Source: Atriophallophorus winterbourni (Eukaryota; Platyhelminthes; Trematoda; Plagiorchiida; Microphallidae). Taken from it: DNA of 64,000 nucleotides. The notes under the pieces are model-generated. The model had not been told where the DNA came from. It worked only from the letters and a program-made list of their open reading frames with translations, and made no database searches. The position numbers and the translations under genes are program-made. This document shows, piece by piece, positions 44,001 through 53,291 of the stretch. Every line of letters starts with the position of its first letter. Positions within the stretch are counted from its first letter, which is position 1. The DNA lies in NCBI GenBank assembly GCA_013407085.1, contig JACCGJ010001907.1, positions 1 through 64,000 on the forward strand, given 5' to 3'.

Positions 44001-45815
44001 AACCAGAGAAACAAGAAACATTTAAAAGTTGATTATAAGCCTTGCGCGTTAAGGGTGTAAACTGAACTTGCTATCGCTAATGGCGTTTATTATGTCGATA
44101 TTCTCCTGTCCCATTCTATCGTATTTGATAAAATACCTATGAACCACATAATGCTGGTTTTTCACATGCGTTCGCATATTTCTTTTTCGAACATTCTTTT
44201 TGTTTGTCGACAATGCTTGGCACTTTATGTGACTGTTGTAGTCCATTAAGCTTTTACTCGTCTAGGTCTGCGCCACCTGGTATTGCAGTGTATGACTCCA
44301 TGCTTCTGTTTCCCGCATACACGTATCATTATGCCATTTTAATTGGAATTTCAACAGGTGTTGTTGCTTGCATTCTTTCACCATTGCATGTCTCTCCATT
44401 CACTATTTCTTTCTGCGTTTCTGTCAGCACTCTATTCGGAGTTCCCTTTATTTTTTTCAGAACGCCTGCGCGCCCTCACGGAGAAAATTCCCATTTTAAG
44501 TGAAAAGCTTACCTCCGCTAATACTATCATCACGGATTACAAGCGTCGCTATCAATCGGAACGCGATAGAACTCATTACGCGAATCGTATTATAGAGCAG
44601 CAAGTCAACTGTCTCGAGTCTTCGCGTTCGGCTCTTCGTCAGTTGGCTCATCGTTTGCGTCCTCGTACGCTGGAGTCAAAGAAGCGCACTCCCAGTAGGA
44701 CCAGAAGTCCAGACTCGCCCGCTCGTAGCTCTAAATCTGCCGTCAGTGTCACGTCAGAAAAGAAATTGGAAACTCTCAAGACTCCCGAGGTTCCCATTTA
44801 ATACCAACTTAAACGTTTTCTTTCTTGCCATGTTCCGTTTCAAATTAGTAATCCATCACTCATTATACGTTGTCGGATAAGCGCTTTTGGACGTGAATGA
44901 CGTTGCCTAAGTACGTCAATCATGTATAGGTAGTTTGTTTTGGTTCACAGTCCATTAGTCAGATTTTATTAATAAGTAGTATATTACGTTCAAAAAAACA
45001 GGATGGAAGCGTACCACGGGTTTCGCGGTTGTTTCCGCTCATCAGGTATGGGTATCCATTACCTGACATTCGAACGCCGTTCTGACTTTGTGCTAGACCC
45101 ATTTATTTGCGATTTCGAGGATAAATCCTCATTTGCAAATTGAAATTTAGCTTTTGATATGGGGACTAATCTAAGTCCCACTGTCGGTGGAATGCAGCAC
45201 CGGTAACTGTTTGAAATATTTTCCTAGCATTTCAACAATAGCACGATGGATAATTTTTGTTTTGATGTCAGATTTTTTTAATAAGTAGTATATGACATTC
45301 GAAATATCAAGAAAATTGTCGATTGCCTGCTGCCGTTACATCTTACATTGTTCACTTGTTCGCAAATTTTAGCTGCGGTAGATGGTCGTTATTTAATCGT
45401 TGCTGTCAGGTATACAAGTTAGTGCATCTATCTTTGGTTTCGAAGCCAGGGAACTGTCTGAGTTATTGCATTTTATTCGATCAAATAGAAGCACGTTAGT
45501 TTCATTTTCATAAAACGCCAATGGCTTGAACCTGCATGTCTACGTTATTCTTTTTATTGTAGCCAGTCACAGTAGAATGCCAAGGGAAGCCGGAATTGCA
45601 ACCAACTTCTCAACTTTCCGTCAGTAAAGTGGATTCTGTGTCATCTCAAGATGTGGTCATGACTCAGCAAGATTCTTCATCAGAGCTTCCGAAGGTATGT
45701 GATTTAAAAACTTTTGTGTTTTGCGCTTTACACTTTTATCTTGACTTGTTTCTTATCATTGCAGGAAACTATGGTGAATGGGGAATCCACTGAAACTGTT
45801 TCACCGGTTGTCTAA
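25805..45815 (+). CDS. CCAR-like protein (cell division cycle and apoptosis regulator family), partial
   Basis: Eleven exons join in one frame: 25805-26006, 26079-26416, 31005-31539, 32093-32152, 32227-32356, 40200-40396, 42992-43158, 43234-43423, 43465-43664, 43735-43892, 44461-44801. They give 838 codons and all introns are GT-AG with matching phases. Domain order: inactive-Nudix/DBC1-like (exons 2-3), acidic Ser/Thr-rich linker, SAP domain (exon 5), Glu/Lys-rich helix (exon 6), EF-hand-like segment (exon 8), coiled coil and Arg/Ser tail (exons 10-11). This is the layout of CCAR1 and CCAR2/DBC1, nuclear coactivators linked to transcription and splicing in animals; that role is carried over from the family. 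Human CCAR1 is over 1100 residues, so an N-terminal part is missing in or before the gap. Two more in-frame exons (45563-45694, 45765-45815) may make an alternative end, hence the outer coordinate. Confidence 0.85.
26079..26416 (+). CDS. CCAR-like exon 2
   Basis: Acceptor ttttaacag. Reads [16 protein letters not shown]...[17 protein letters not shown]...[17 protein letters not shown]. It opens the inactive-Nudix/DBC1 region and ends in phase 2 (TG|gtaagt), completing a Trp with the next exon. Confidence 0.9.
26417..28119 (+). other. Intron 2, first part: nothing recognised
   Basis: AT-rich. Short open frames at 27064-27321 and 27665-27892 have no recognisable motif. The second is hydrophobic. 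Neither has codon or splice support. Confidence 0.4.
28120..29490 (+). pseudogene. RTE-type LINE fossil in intron 2
   Basis: Near 28420-28470 the + strand reads [13 protein letters not shown], the RT catalytic box. At 28500-28800 a FGI...SECTKL...-like RTE C-terminal pattern is scattered over frames. At 29085-29150, [11 protein letters not shown] and SGHVMRI match the VDIEKQ...[11 protein letters not shown] block. The 3' UTR (tatgatgcatgacagtga near 29430) resembles those at 36690 and 56620. Interrupted by a SINE at 28832. Confidence 0.6.
28832..29063 (-). mobile_element. SINE copy with target duplication
   Basis: Minus-strand SINE. The same 10-mer, aaatctgtta, flanks it on the left (28825) and right (29067), the clearest target-site duplication of the family here. 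The element thus runs from the tgtatgtg tail to the head gcacatccgtgtac. Confidence 0.85.
29655..29727 (+). mobile_element. SINE 3' fragment
   Basis: Only the last ~70 bp: gtgcagtctttgactatccg, cctggatcaggttcgg, catacatgcaaacata. Confidence 0.65.
29790..30090 (+). repeat. Palindrome-bearing repeat, copy 2, with direct-repeat ends
   Basis: Contains GGTTCGT-ACA-ACGAACC (about 29936-29952) and AATCAC-AAA-GTGATT (about 29970-29985). About 60 bp at each end are alike in the same direction: aatgtgttgctccc...ctaccggtttctgactgttt and aatgtgttgctcac...ctaccggtttatggctgttt, 229 bp apart. Related to 10890-11160 (inverted) and 61776-61860. Confidence 0.65.
30091..31004. other. Intron 2, last part: nothing recognised
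   Basis: No supported ORF or repeat, apart from the acceptor of exon 3 at 31003-31004. Confidence 0.4.
31005..31539 (+). CDS. CCAR-like exon 3
   Basis: Acceptor tttttcatag. Begins (W)[13 protein letters not shown] and continues through [20 protein letters not shown], the core of the DBC1 domain, into a Ser/Thr/Glu-rich stretch without predicted fold. Donor GAG|gtgcaa, phase 0. The frame stays open through the donor to 31797, so an intron-retaining form would add about 86 residues. Confidence 0.8.
31622..31725. repeat. Small hairpin-forming repeat in intron 3
   Basis: Outer arms cgtcgtgcgccatat (31626) and atatggcgcacgatg (31708) are complementary with one mismatch. Inside, a ~30 bp motif, gccatatgtggtacacgcaa and accatatatggtacacgcat, occurs twice in the same direction, about 50 bp apart. 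Confidence 0.6.
32093..32152 (+). CDS. CCAR-like exon 4 (20 codons)
   Basis: Acceptor tatttcttcag, donor AAG|gtgggt, phase 0 on both sides. Encodes [23 protein letters not shown] sequence just ahead of SAP. Confidence 0.75.
32227..32356 (+). CDS. CCAR-like exon 5: SAP domain
   Basis: [20 protein letters not shown] followed by [19 protein letters not shown] is a clear SAP motif (helix-turn-helix DNA-binding), a hallmark of the family. Acceptor cgttcacag, donor AAA|gtaggc, phase 1. Confidence 0.9.
32540..32640 (+). repeat. RTE 3'-end fragment in intron 5
   Basis: Reads cttgtctgtttttcctactt, cctggctccagacttgtgct, tcattatgatgg, matching the 3' end of the RTE LINE at 56105-56250. No coding part is attached. 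Confidence 0.6.
33036..33135 (+). mobile_element. SINE 3' fragment in intron 5
   Basis: Last ~100 bp of the family with the tail gggcttgtgctttcatacca tacc. Confidence 0.8.
33721..33945 (+). mobile_element. SINE copy in intron 5
   Basis: Near full length; the first ~25 bp of the head are missing. Ends ttcataccataccaaac. Confidence 0.8.
34047..36800 (+). pseudogene. RTE-type LINE fossil 1 in intron 5
   Basis: Endonuclease pieces: [12 protein letters not shown] (catalytic Glu), [14 protein letters not shown], then [24 protein letters not shown] and [15 protein letters not shown] (Asp-His end). [31 protein letters not shown], then scattered frames. RTE-style C-terminus at 35968-36309: [43 protein letters not shown]. 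The 3' UTR follows (tatgatgcgtcacagtgg near 36693). The many shifts mean it is inactive. Order and motifs fit the RTE clade, common in trematodes (SR2-like). Confidence 0.75.
36880..38975 (+). pseudogene. RTE-type LINE fossil 2 in intron 5, with 3' terminus
   Basis: Starts inside the endonuclease ([51 protein letters not shown]). Linker at 37430-37560, then [21 protein letters not shown], and in shifted frames [16 protein letters not shown] and [27 protein letters not shown]. The catalytic box reads [10 protein letters not shown] at 38262-38290: the second Asp is Asn. C-terminus: [30 protein letters not shown] and [14 protein letters not shown]. The 3' end near 38870-38960 carries gcttcatattgcttcgcact then ttgtctggctccaga. 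Confidence 0.8.
38976..40199. other. Intron 5, last part
   Basis: No supported gene. At 39755-39830 a further diverged RTE 3'-tail motif (ttggcactttggcttgatcc agacctgt) is seen. Confidence 0.45.
40200..40396 (+). CDS. CCAR-like exon 6
   Basis: Acceptor aaccgctag. Reads [19 protein letters not shown], then [16 protein letters not shown] and [20 protein letters not shown]. Highly charged helix followed by a Pro-rich stretch. Donor CAA|gtaatg, phase 0. Confidence 0.85.
40481..40708 (+). mobile_element. SINE copy in intron 6
   Basis: Full-length except ~20 bp in the middle. Head ggcatggatgtgcaatcatg, tail ttgtgctttcataccatacc. It abuts the truncated integrase of the antisense Gypsy fragment. 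Confidence 0.85.
40706..42600 (-). pseudogene. Ty3/Gypsy pol fragment, antisense in intron 6
   Basis: Minus strand, in order: RT ([37 protein letters not shown] at 42500-42270; [12 protein letters not shown] at about 42045-42010; [14 protein letters not shown] and IRYVGLIID at 42010-41756), connection/RNase H ([32 protein letters not shown] at 41521), integrase zinc region ([18 protein letters not shown], 41173) and integrase core start ([29 protein letters not shown], ending at 40706). RT-RNaseH-IN order marks Ty3/Gypsy. Frameshifts and stops throughout, no LTRs visible, and the integrase ends at the SINE after its second Asp. Confidence 0.85.
42785..42850 (+). mobile_element. SINE fragment, diverged
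   Basis: Matches the stretch gcctgggcaacctg...cccacgtgcagtctctgactgtgcg...ctgcc in weak form (ctggtaacccaacattatat, cgcgcgcagtctatgattat). Confidence 0.5.
42992..43158 (+). CDS. CCAR-like exon 7
   Basis: Acceptor ttttcaacatcag. Reads [20 protein letters not shown], then [20 protein letters not shown]. Donor TC|gtacgt, phase 2. Confidence 0.8.
43234..43423 (+). CDS. CCAR-like exon 8: EF-hand-like segment
   Basis: Acceptor aatcatttag. Reads [20 protein letters not shown], then [20 protein letters not shown] and [11 protein letters not shown]. This resembles the degenerate EF-hand of CCAR1/2, where one loop lacks most calcium ligands. Donor CAG|gtttgt. Confidence 0.9.
43465..43664 (+). CDS. 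CCAR-like exon 9
   Basis: Acceptor tctactttag. Begins [19 protein letters not shown] and ends [12 protein letters not shown]. Donor AG|gtatag, phase 2. The intron before it is only 41 bp. Confidence 0.8.
43735..43892 (+). CDS. CCAR-like exon 10
   Basis: Acceptor ttattttcag. Reads [20 protein letters not shown], then [20 protein letters not shown], the start of the coiled coil. Donor TTG|gtatgt, phase 1. Confidence 0.85.
43954..43998 (-). mobile_element. SINE head fragment in intron 10
   Basis: Minus-strand remnant tttagctcagtgttagctac ... cactgcacgattgcag, equal to the first ~45 bp of the family. Confidence 0.55.
44461..44801 (+). CDS. CCAR-like exon 11 (terminal form 1)
   Basis: Acceptor ttatttttttcag. 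Reads [20 protein letters not shown] and [20 protein letters not shown] (coiled coil), then an Arg/Ser tail ([20 protein letters not shown]). Stops at TAA 44799-44801. An internal GT at 44790 (CCCGAG|gttccc) would allow splicing in phase 0 to 45563. Confidence 0.85.
45563..45694 (+). CDS. Possible alternative C-terminal exon 12
   Basis: Bounded by tttattgtag and AAG|gtatgt, 44 codons, phase 0 on both sides. Encodes [20 protein letters not shown] then a Ser/Gln-rich stretch. It joins in frame to exon 11 if the donor at 44790 is used. It could instead belong to an unrecognised neighbouring gene. Confidence 0.55.
45765..45815 (+). CDS. Possible alternative last exon 13
   Basis: Acceptor tcattgcag. 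Reads [16 protein letters not shown], then TAA at 45813. A further donor-like ACAG|gtaaat follows at 45824, with an acceptor (gatttcag) near 45995, suggesting an intron in the 3' UTR. Confidence 0.5.
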   Translation, partial: ETMVNGESTETVSPVV

Positions 45816-46097
45816 AATTGACAGGTAAATACTCAATCCGATCTAACGACATGTGTTGCTTCGTGTTCGCTTCCTTTCTACTTCTGGTTCCCACTCCTTT
45901 GCTACCAGTCAACCACTTCTCTAATGTTTTAACATACAATATGCTGTTGTACGCTTTTCTTTGTGTGTTAACTATTCCTTATTTCGATTTCAGATATTCG
46001 CATTCATTCTGCCATTAGGATTTGTCGTTTTCGCTATACCCAGTTCAAATCTAAATACATGTTTGTATTCATTCCGTCAACTTTGTTCTAGTTTTTG

Positions 46098-46445
46098 AAA
46101 GTGTGTATGAAATCACAAACCTCATCGAATCAAAGTGTTGCACAGCAAATAACCAGGCGTGGACTAAGATACTGTAAAGTCTTGACCGGGATGTGAAATG
46201 AAAATATAAAAGGAAACTAAAAATGGTAGTGAGGTCCTGGTACTGCGGATGTATACGGATGTGCAATCGTACAGTACTTCTGAGCTGCGTGGCTAACACC
46301 GCGCTAAATTGATTGGCAACGGATAGTGAGCTGCATGCTGAAACACGCTTTAGTCTCACTACCATCTTTATTCTCTATTTCTTATCTGTCTAGGCCTGGG
46401 CAACCTGACAGTAATATCGCCCACGTGCAGTCTCTGGATCAGGCA
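46098..46445. mobile_element. Two SINE copies in inverted orientation
   Basis: 46098-46235 is a minus-strand 3' half (tgtgtatgaaatcacaaacc ... gtagtgaggtcctg). 46252-46445 is a plus-strand copy from head (acggatgtgcaatcgtacag) to gcagtctctggatcaggc, with an internal 3' deletion. Together they could fold back. Confidence 0.75.
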
Positions 46446-47100
46446 AATATGGGGATTTTCCAATGTAATGCGCTCTGGTCATAAGGATTCACGACTGACA
46501 TGCATTCGAAAAGCTGCATATCTGAACCCTCAGTCGTGAGAACTGTTTTTCACAGGATCCAGTTTCAAACTAGAGAAATTAAAAAATTTCGGATGTCACC
46601 GTGTATTTTATTCACCCATGTACATTTTTGGTTTACGTCGTGGTTATTGATTCTCCAAATCAGTAATACGAGCATTAACTCATTTTTTGTGTTATATGTA
46701 AATACCCTTGAGAGGGTCTTTAAGTTGTCGATACTATGTTCTGGCCATTCGGGATTGACCCTCTAGAATTTCATCCACATACATAAATTTGGAGATCGAC
46801 ACACGACATTAGAAAATGTGTAAGCGCTGAGATGTTTTCAGGTTCTGTCCGCGCTAGATTTGTCAACAGATGTCCAGCCTATGCAACTGTTCCTTGCTTA
46901 AATGAATGTTACTTGCATTCAGGCGTCATTTAACTGCCTTTATTGGTGGTTATTTTTTAACTTTATAACTATAATCCTCGTTGCATAGTGGCAATTCATG
47001 TTGTTTACTATGACATAAAGATTTTAATAGTCATTCACAATCACCCAAAAATTTGTGATGCAATTCTCTTTTGATTGTTCGACTACTTCATGCAAAAGTT
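46446..47100. other. No recognised gene
   Basis: Contains only a small inverted pair, cacgactga (46490) and tcagtcgtg (46532). Confidence 0.4.
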
Positions 47101-47109
47101 CCAGTGAAC

Positions 47110-47480
47110 TGAGTGTTGGGAAAGATTTGAGCCCCCATTGATGTCTCTCTGCTTTGTTTCTGTTGCACGTTAACGACTTACCATACTAATATATCTCAAA
47201 TGGTACGGTTTCACGTGGGGGGGGGTAATTCTGATGCAGAATGAAAATTCCAGTGGAATTTGGACCATCTCATCCCGACGGCTATAAAAGATATGCCATT
47301 CAGATCACGGAAAACAAAAAAGATTCCACATTTAGAAACATCGATCGTGAGCTTAGAACACAGCCCCGTGGAAGAAACCTTGAAGTTTGAATGATTTGGA
47401 GACTGAAAAGCTAAGTTCCTTGTGATAATGTTTATATACACCACCAGATTTTCAGGCGTTTTCGCGGTGTTTTAATCACT
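47110..47480 (+). pseudogene. Old LINE RT fragment
   Basis: SALFLLHVNDLPY at 47150-47190 matches the (SP)LLFLLYVNDLP motif after PQGSVL. Further on, MPFRSRKTKKIPHLETSIVS and EETLKFE match the W-x-MxFNxxK region and its follow-up. No continuous frame. Confidence 0.45.
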
Positions 47481-48038
47481 TCGCAAAATTGAATGCGAAT
47501 TTGATGATATGGTTGAACAATTCCAATTATACAGTCACGTAAGCCTATATACAACGTAAGGAGCAAACGTTATTACTTGACTTTATTTTGCAAATCCACA
47601 TACGTTTGATAACTTCTTTTTTATTCAGACAGCAGATGCATTATTATAAATGCAATCTAATCCGCTGTTTATGTTATCGATTTTTTCTATGAGTAGTCCT
47701 AAATACACACGTAATACTGTTTCAACCTTTTACTTCCTTAGTCTCAGTGTACTGACAAATACCGCCTGGATGTAAATACAGTTTAGCTCATTCATCATAG
47801 GATTGTAAGTGGCTGATGAACCAATCGCGTGTCCCTAAATTCTTTGAGTCTACCACGGACGAGTTTTTTTCGCAACGAGATTACCGTTCTTTTTTGTACA
47901 ATGAATACAAGGAACAATTAAAAACTTAGTTAATAAGAAAAATACAAATGATCTGCCGATTCTGAAATAGTAATCGGTAGATTTTTCTGAAAAATACCTC
48001 AGTTGAGGTCCAAACTATCCTGAAAACTCGAAAAAGCT

Positions 48039-48240
48039 TCACGCTGTAAGCGCTTCTGAAATTCTGTTCCAGAAATTTATCACCATAGGGTTGAAGATGT
48101 TTTCAATGGTGTCTAGCCTAAATTGCTGCTTAGGAAGTACAACTACATGAACGCGGGTTCGGATATTAGGGTGAAGTAGATATTTCTTGCAAAATCTTAA
48201 TGTTTTTATTAAATCGCTTTCAATCTTTGTCATCTAAAAA
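48039..48240 (-). pseudogene. LINE RT C-terminal fragment
   Basis: 64-codon minus-strand frame: LIKTLRFCKKYLL, NIRTRVHVVVLPKQQFRLD and FNPMVINFWNRISEALT, matching NTRGHxxxL...RxxFFxxRVVNxWNxLP. Preserves the tail of a CR1-type ORF2 only. Confidence 0.65.
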
Positions 48241-51140
48241 TGAATAGATATAAAGAAGTCAGGCCACCAGACCCCGGTTTTCCTTATTAACACTCCTCAT
48301 GCCAGCTACCAGGCCCAAAAATTTGCTTGTATAAGTGAAAGCGCTTGAACACAACAATTTAGCCGTGGACGAAATGCCGCCTTGTAAAATGGCAAAATAC
48401 ATACATTTGAACACTGATTTGTGACGGCAAATTAACTTACGAGCAAACTACGCCGTATCAGTACACTGATGTTTCCAGTTGGAGTCAGCCGTAATCATTA
48501 CTTTTACATCCCTAACATACTCCACCGGTTTGAGGCTCGTGTTACCACCAAACATCCGCCAAAATGGTATCTAATAGTGCTGCGAGGTTCGACAATTTTT
48601 GAAATTCTGTTGGAGGTCTAATGGTATGACGAGTTCGGGCATGACGCCAGGAGAACTTCACATGATTGGTAAAAATTTAGTATGGGTCCTTCAAATGTGA
48701 CGACATGTCATCACGGAATATTAGGAAAAGAGGAAGTAGAGAACGTATCGTTCAGGAATACCACGACTACGTCTAATTTCTCAGACAGCGTGGATATTCC
48801 CTCAACTCGGAAGGTTCCGTCTTCAAGTAGTAGTTTTATTGATACAAGTAACTTATCCCTTATGCCCGTTGAGGCAACTTGATTCATAGATGGTGCTGAT
48901 TCATTGTTTTGAATGTAATGCTCGAGTATATGTAAAAGGCGCGACTGGCTTTCATTTATGTGAGTTATTGCAACAATAATTAGAACGTTAAAAGAGTGAA
49001 GCAACATCAACCATAAAGAATTCCTCGTTGATTAAAGCTCATAAAAGTACAAACAAAAACTGGTGGTAGGAATCGTTACGCGATATCTTTATTAATACTC
49101 AGTATGACGAAAGCCAGGATGATAAGTCTAGTTAAAAATAATTGACCTGCAGACACCCTTGTAGATGTGTATTACTATGACTCGTTTTTAGTTACCAGGA
49201 GCAATTTCCACTTTGAGCTGGCGGCCTCTCTGATATACTCATTAGGTCCATGGGGATTAAGAACCAACAGAAACCCCGATTGTATATTATCGCATCTGAG
49301 CGAAAGGATTCTGACACCGAGATAAGCTTTAAAATCTCATCATAGTTTCTTGGAAACATCCTAGGTTGATGCAGCTGCATTAGTTTGATCTTACTATTGT
49401 TATGAGCGCCGATAAGGCGATCATAGCAAAGCGCTAATTGCAACGAGTCCATTTATTAGTTTCGACAAATATTAAGCTTTATGAAACTAAACATTACTTA
49501 AAAAATTGATTGTAAGCCAGGGATCGATATCCGTCGTATGTGCAATTTAAACAAACGTCCACATGCGATCACTAAAATCAAATACTATAGTCAGTCTCTA
49601 AAAACCGAAACTCATTCAGATATCACATATGCACAGCCGTTTCTTCCATTTATGTTTTAAATAATGCTGAAATGGGTAATTGGTTGTAGCAGATGCTTCT
49701 GTGATGAATACTATCATGACTGACTGATACTATCTGACTGGATACCTATCAGAACCAGTCTAGTAAGTTTATATCATCTTTGTGCGGTTTTCTAGCTAAA
49801 CAACTGTGGGGTATTCAAACGTTGGACGTCATTAAATAATTATATTTCATTCTGGAACAATGCGCAATATTTTAAGTTGGCATGACAATCGACGCATGGA
49901 CACTCATAAAAACAGTTTTGCTGCTAAAAAACGATGACATTTATTATATTTTAGAGTAAGAATCTAATATTGTTTCCACTTTATGAACATCTCCATATCA
50001 CTCAAATTGTTTTTCGTGTCATCGGTAAACCCGTAGTAGAGACATAACAGTTAGAATGCCAAATTATCGATGAATATCAGCGAGATAATTTGATATAATA
50101 CCGAACTATGTGAAATGACTGATGAACACAAATTTTGAAAGATTATATTGGAAAAAGAGACACACCAGTAGTAACGCATGTCAGATAATACTTTGGCCGC
50201 AATCTATAAGCATAGTAACTGTAATTAACAAATTCAAAGGTCTTGCAAAATTTGGAGATGAATCTATCTAACTAACTGTCTTCATCAAGTTTCTAAATTA
50301 CTCTATCTCGAAAACAGAAGATTTAGAGTCACGGCTGTCCCTTAAAAAGTAATGTTGAGCTAGCCTCAATAGGGATATCTTCATTATGCTTCTCCAATCC
50401 CGATCTTTTGTTAGTCTTTTCAAAGCTCACAGGACCACAATTAACAACCACCTTTCAAAATTGGTACTGTATTTTCTCCCACTAATCTTCTCCTAAATTG
50501 CCAAGTTATTCGATGTATAATCTACTAATCTCACAGCCATTCCTACGATTACGTGTATTGTAAAGTTTGATAATTAATACCGAAAACTAATTTCTTCACT
50601 CTATTTGAGTATTCTCTTGACAATTCTGGGAATTTTTATTTAACTTTATCAGTTATTATTCATTAGTCTCAGTTATACATATATAAGGTCTCAGTAGTTA
50701 GAAAAATGTTCCAAGTTGTGCAGATAGCTCATCGTCGAGATTGACTAAATTAAAATTAAAATATTATCCAATTTATCAAGGGGTTAATCTTCACTGCAAG
50801 TGTAGTTGACCGCATGCTTGCAGCAATTAATCTTTTCCAGGCTCAGTAAAAAATCAGTATACAAGTTAGACCGTATGAATAATTCTTTACGACTGGCATA
50901 TTTTTATCAGTGTTCATATGATTTAGAATTACCTCTTTAATTATTTTGTGTTTTATTTTCAGATTATGATAATTAACATAAATCTTAGCGGTTATATCCT
51001 GAAATGTTTGTAGACAGTTTCTCCTTATGTTTATAAGATTTTAAAATTCAAAGATAAATTCGTGTTGTATTTACAAATTGCATGTTTCGGAGTCATTCAC
51101 ACAATATCTCATACAACCTGAACTGAAATCTGAGCGCATG
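48241..51140. other. Long stretch with no recognised gene or repeat
   Basis: AT-rich. Minus-strand frames at 48711-49010 (99 codons, hydrophobic start MMLLHSFNVLIIVAI) and 49192-49452 (86 codons) have no family that I recognise and no splice support. Confidence 0.4.
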
Positions 51141-51149
51141 CTCGAGTTG

Positions 51150-51445
51150 ATCACTTTCGACTATTACCAGAAGTGAAGCAGAGGGGGATCAGCGGACAGA
51201 CTACTATATGGGCTATGAAAGTTACCGCGTGGGGTAAGGCGATCGTTCGAATCAACGGGGTATATCACAGGCTATGGATGCATCTAGTGGCGTCCGCAAA
51301 GGTGCAGTCTAGGGGCCAGTACTTTTCTGGTTACATCAAACGACTTACCGGAGACGCCTCGCATGCAGGTGATTCTTTTCGCTGATGACATTAAAAACTT
51401 TGGACCCGGATTAAAAAAAACCATTGGGACTGTGTAAAGCTGTGC
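51150..51445 (+). pseudogene. RT fragment next to the main LINE
   Basis: In shifting frames: SGVRKGAVLGPVLFW-like at 51285-51330, NDLPETPRMQVILFADDIKN at 51345-51400, with the FADD box intact. It is followed by ORF1-like sequence, so it belongs to a different, older insertion. Confidence 0.55.
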
Positions 51446-51459
51446 AACGTGATCTAGAT

Positions 51460-52028
51460 CTAATCGCAATCTCATCATCCTCGGAGTTCCAGAACTGGCA
51501 GACAATCCTGAGGCTAACGGCGAGCTGAGCATGACTACAGGCAATGGAGTTTTCTGGCTGATACCATTTTCGTCGAAAAGGCCGTTGTCGTGGATACTTT
51601 TAGACTGCCTTCCTCAGCAAAATACAAAGGTAATGGGCCACGTCCATTAAAAATAAACTTCCTAATGAGTACTATGGTTGATACTGTACGTTCCAACTGG
51701 AAAAGCTGGAAACACAAAATCCCAAAGGTGTAATCCTTAGCGATCACATAAACACTGATATAAATGCAGCCCATTCTGCATTAAATACTGTCAGGATTGA
51801 TGAAGCCCTATCAACTGAACCAAGAAATGAATCTTCAGCTGGGACACAAAATCCGCAATCGAACGCAAAGCCACCCCAAATGACTCCCAAGAGTGGACTG
51901 AAGCCAGATAAAGAAATCTTTTTCGGCCAAAAAGAGGACTCGATTTGCGCCTCTCAACCTGAAACGACCGATATGCTACTTAACTTGTCAAAAAACAGAA
52001 CAGTGCCGACTCTTCCAGAGTCGGCGTG
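51460..52028 (+). pseudogene. LINE C ORF1 remnant
   Basis: NLIILGVPELADNPEANGEL-type sequence near 51470-51530 resembles the start of a LINE ORF1 RNA-binding domain. The last ~100 codons (LSDHINTDINAAHSALNTVR ... EIFFGQKEDSICAS) are open to TGA at 52027. The middle is frameshifted and a PDLT-type motif was not found. Confidence 0.45.
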
Positions 52029-53252
52029 ACAATGACGGTTGTCTCAGACTATGACATCACACGATACCATCCATCTCTGCTTACCAAAACTGTTCTTGGA
52101 TGCCTCTATACCAATGCCCAATGCTTGATTAACAAATTTGCCGAACTTGTCGCTCGGTTTGAGACTAAACGACCTCAGCTAATTGCCATTACCGAAACTT
52201 GGCTAAGCCCGGAAATCCACGATTGTGAGTTAGAGATTGCTGGCATGTCACTGCTCCGCCGAGACCGTGCATCACGTGGAGGAGGTGTGGCACTCTATTA
52301 TGATCAGAGACTCAAGTGCAGAGAAATGACGGATTCCGACTTGGTGCTTCAGGACACGCTATGGTGTTTGTTGACAACGGCTACAGGCGATGATTGCACA
52401 ATCGGCGTAATTTATCGCCCACCAGCAGCCCCGGAAGTGTATAATACGAATCTACTCGACAAGCTACGCTTGATTGCCTCGAGATATCACACCAGAATCT
52501 TGATCATGGGTGACTTTAATCTGCCTAACTTGCTGAAGACGAACAAAATTTCTCAAACCTCCACTGCTGCCATCTTCCAGCAGCTGTTTGACGAAATTCC
52601 TTTGTATAATCACGTTGAAAGCAATACAAGATACAGAGGGAGAGATATGCCTTCAATGCTCGATCTTATCTTGACAACTGAAGAGGACTCCGTCGAAAGC
52701 ATTACATACGATTGTCCGCTAGGTTCGAGCGACCATTTGGTCTTGAATTTTGACTACCTATGTCGAGCAGAGCGAGCAAACGATAGAACAAAATTCATCA
52801 GAAAGTTATGCCTATCAAAATTATCAAACGCCCTAAGTTTGATTAACGATTGGCAAATTGAAGGCATAGGAGTAAAAGAGCAGTGGTGTAGCATATTGAC
52901 CAATCTACACCGGGAAATCAACTCACACTCGGCATTCGTACCAAAACAGTGTGGAAAGGCATTCGATTTTAAAATCCGTAGTCGCACTCGGAAATGGATT
53001 AAACTGCGAAATAAGGCTTGGATAAACCATCGCCAGTTAACCACCGATGCCACATGGGAGACCTTTAGAAAACTAAGAAACCAGGTCATCAAACTTATTG
53101 CTGAAGACAAAATACAGTATCAAGCTGTCATAATGTCTAAAATGGAACGGAATCCCAAGCTTCTTTACCAGATTGTGAACAAGCAGTGTTTCAGTGAAAC
53201 CAGGAGTTGCGGCCTTGCGGACGCCCACTGGAATGACCACAAATGCAGCTGA
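52026..53252 (+). pseudogene. LINE C ORF2: AP-type endonuclease and linker
   Basis: 408-codon frame. Endonuclease residues ~20-240: YTNAQCLINKFAEL (Asn), LIAITETWLSPEIHDCE (Glu), GVIYRPPAAPEVYN (Tyr), ILIMGDFNLPNLL (Asp, Asn), SMLDLILTTE and GSSDHLVLNF (Asp-His). All catalytic positions of the EEP fold seem present. Residues ~245-395 are the basic linker. The frame is lost at about 53205, where the other frame continues NYYATVF and DKITPNIL. Confidence 0.85.
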
Positions 53253-53291
53253 CACCGCGGATGCTTTGGTAAATTATTATGCTACAGTATT

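Noticed and set aside
47211..47444. 77-codon minus-strand ORF
   Set aside because: The plus strand here is readable as a decayed LINE RT, so the ORF is an antisense shadow.
48711..49010. 99-codon minus-strand ORF with hydrophobic start
   Set aside because: Looks slightly like a signal peptide, but there are no motifs, no partner exons and no repeats of the pattern; its length is compatible with chance in this base composition.
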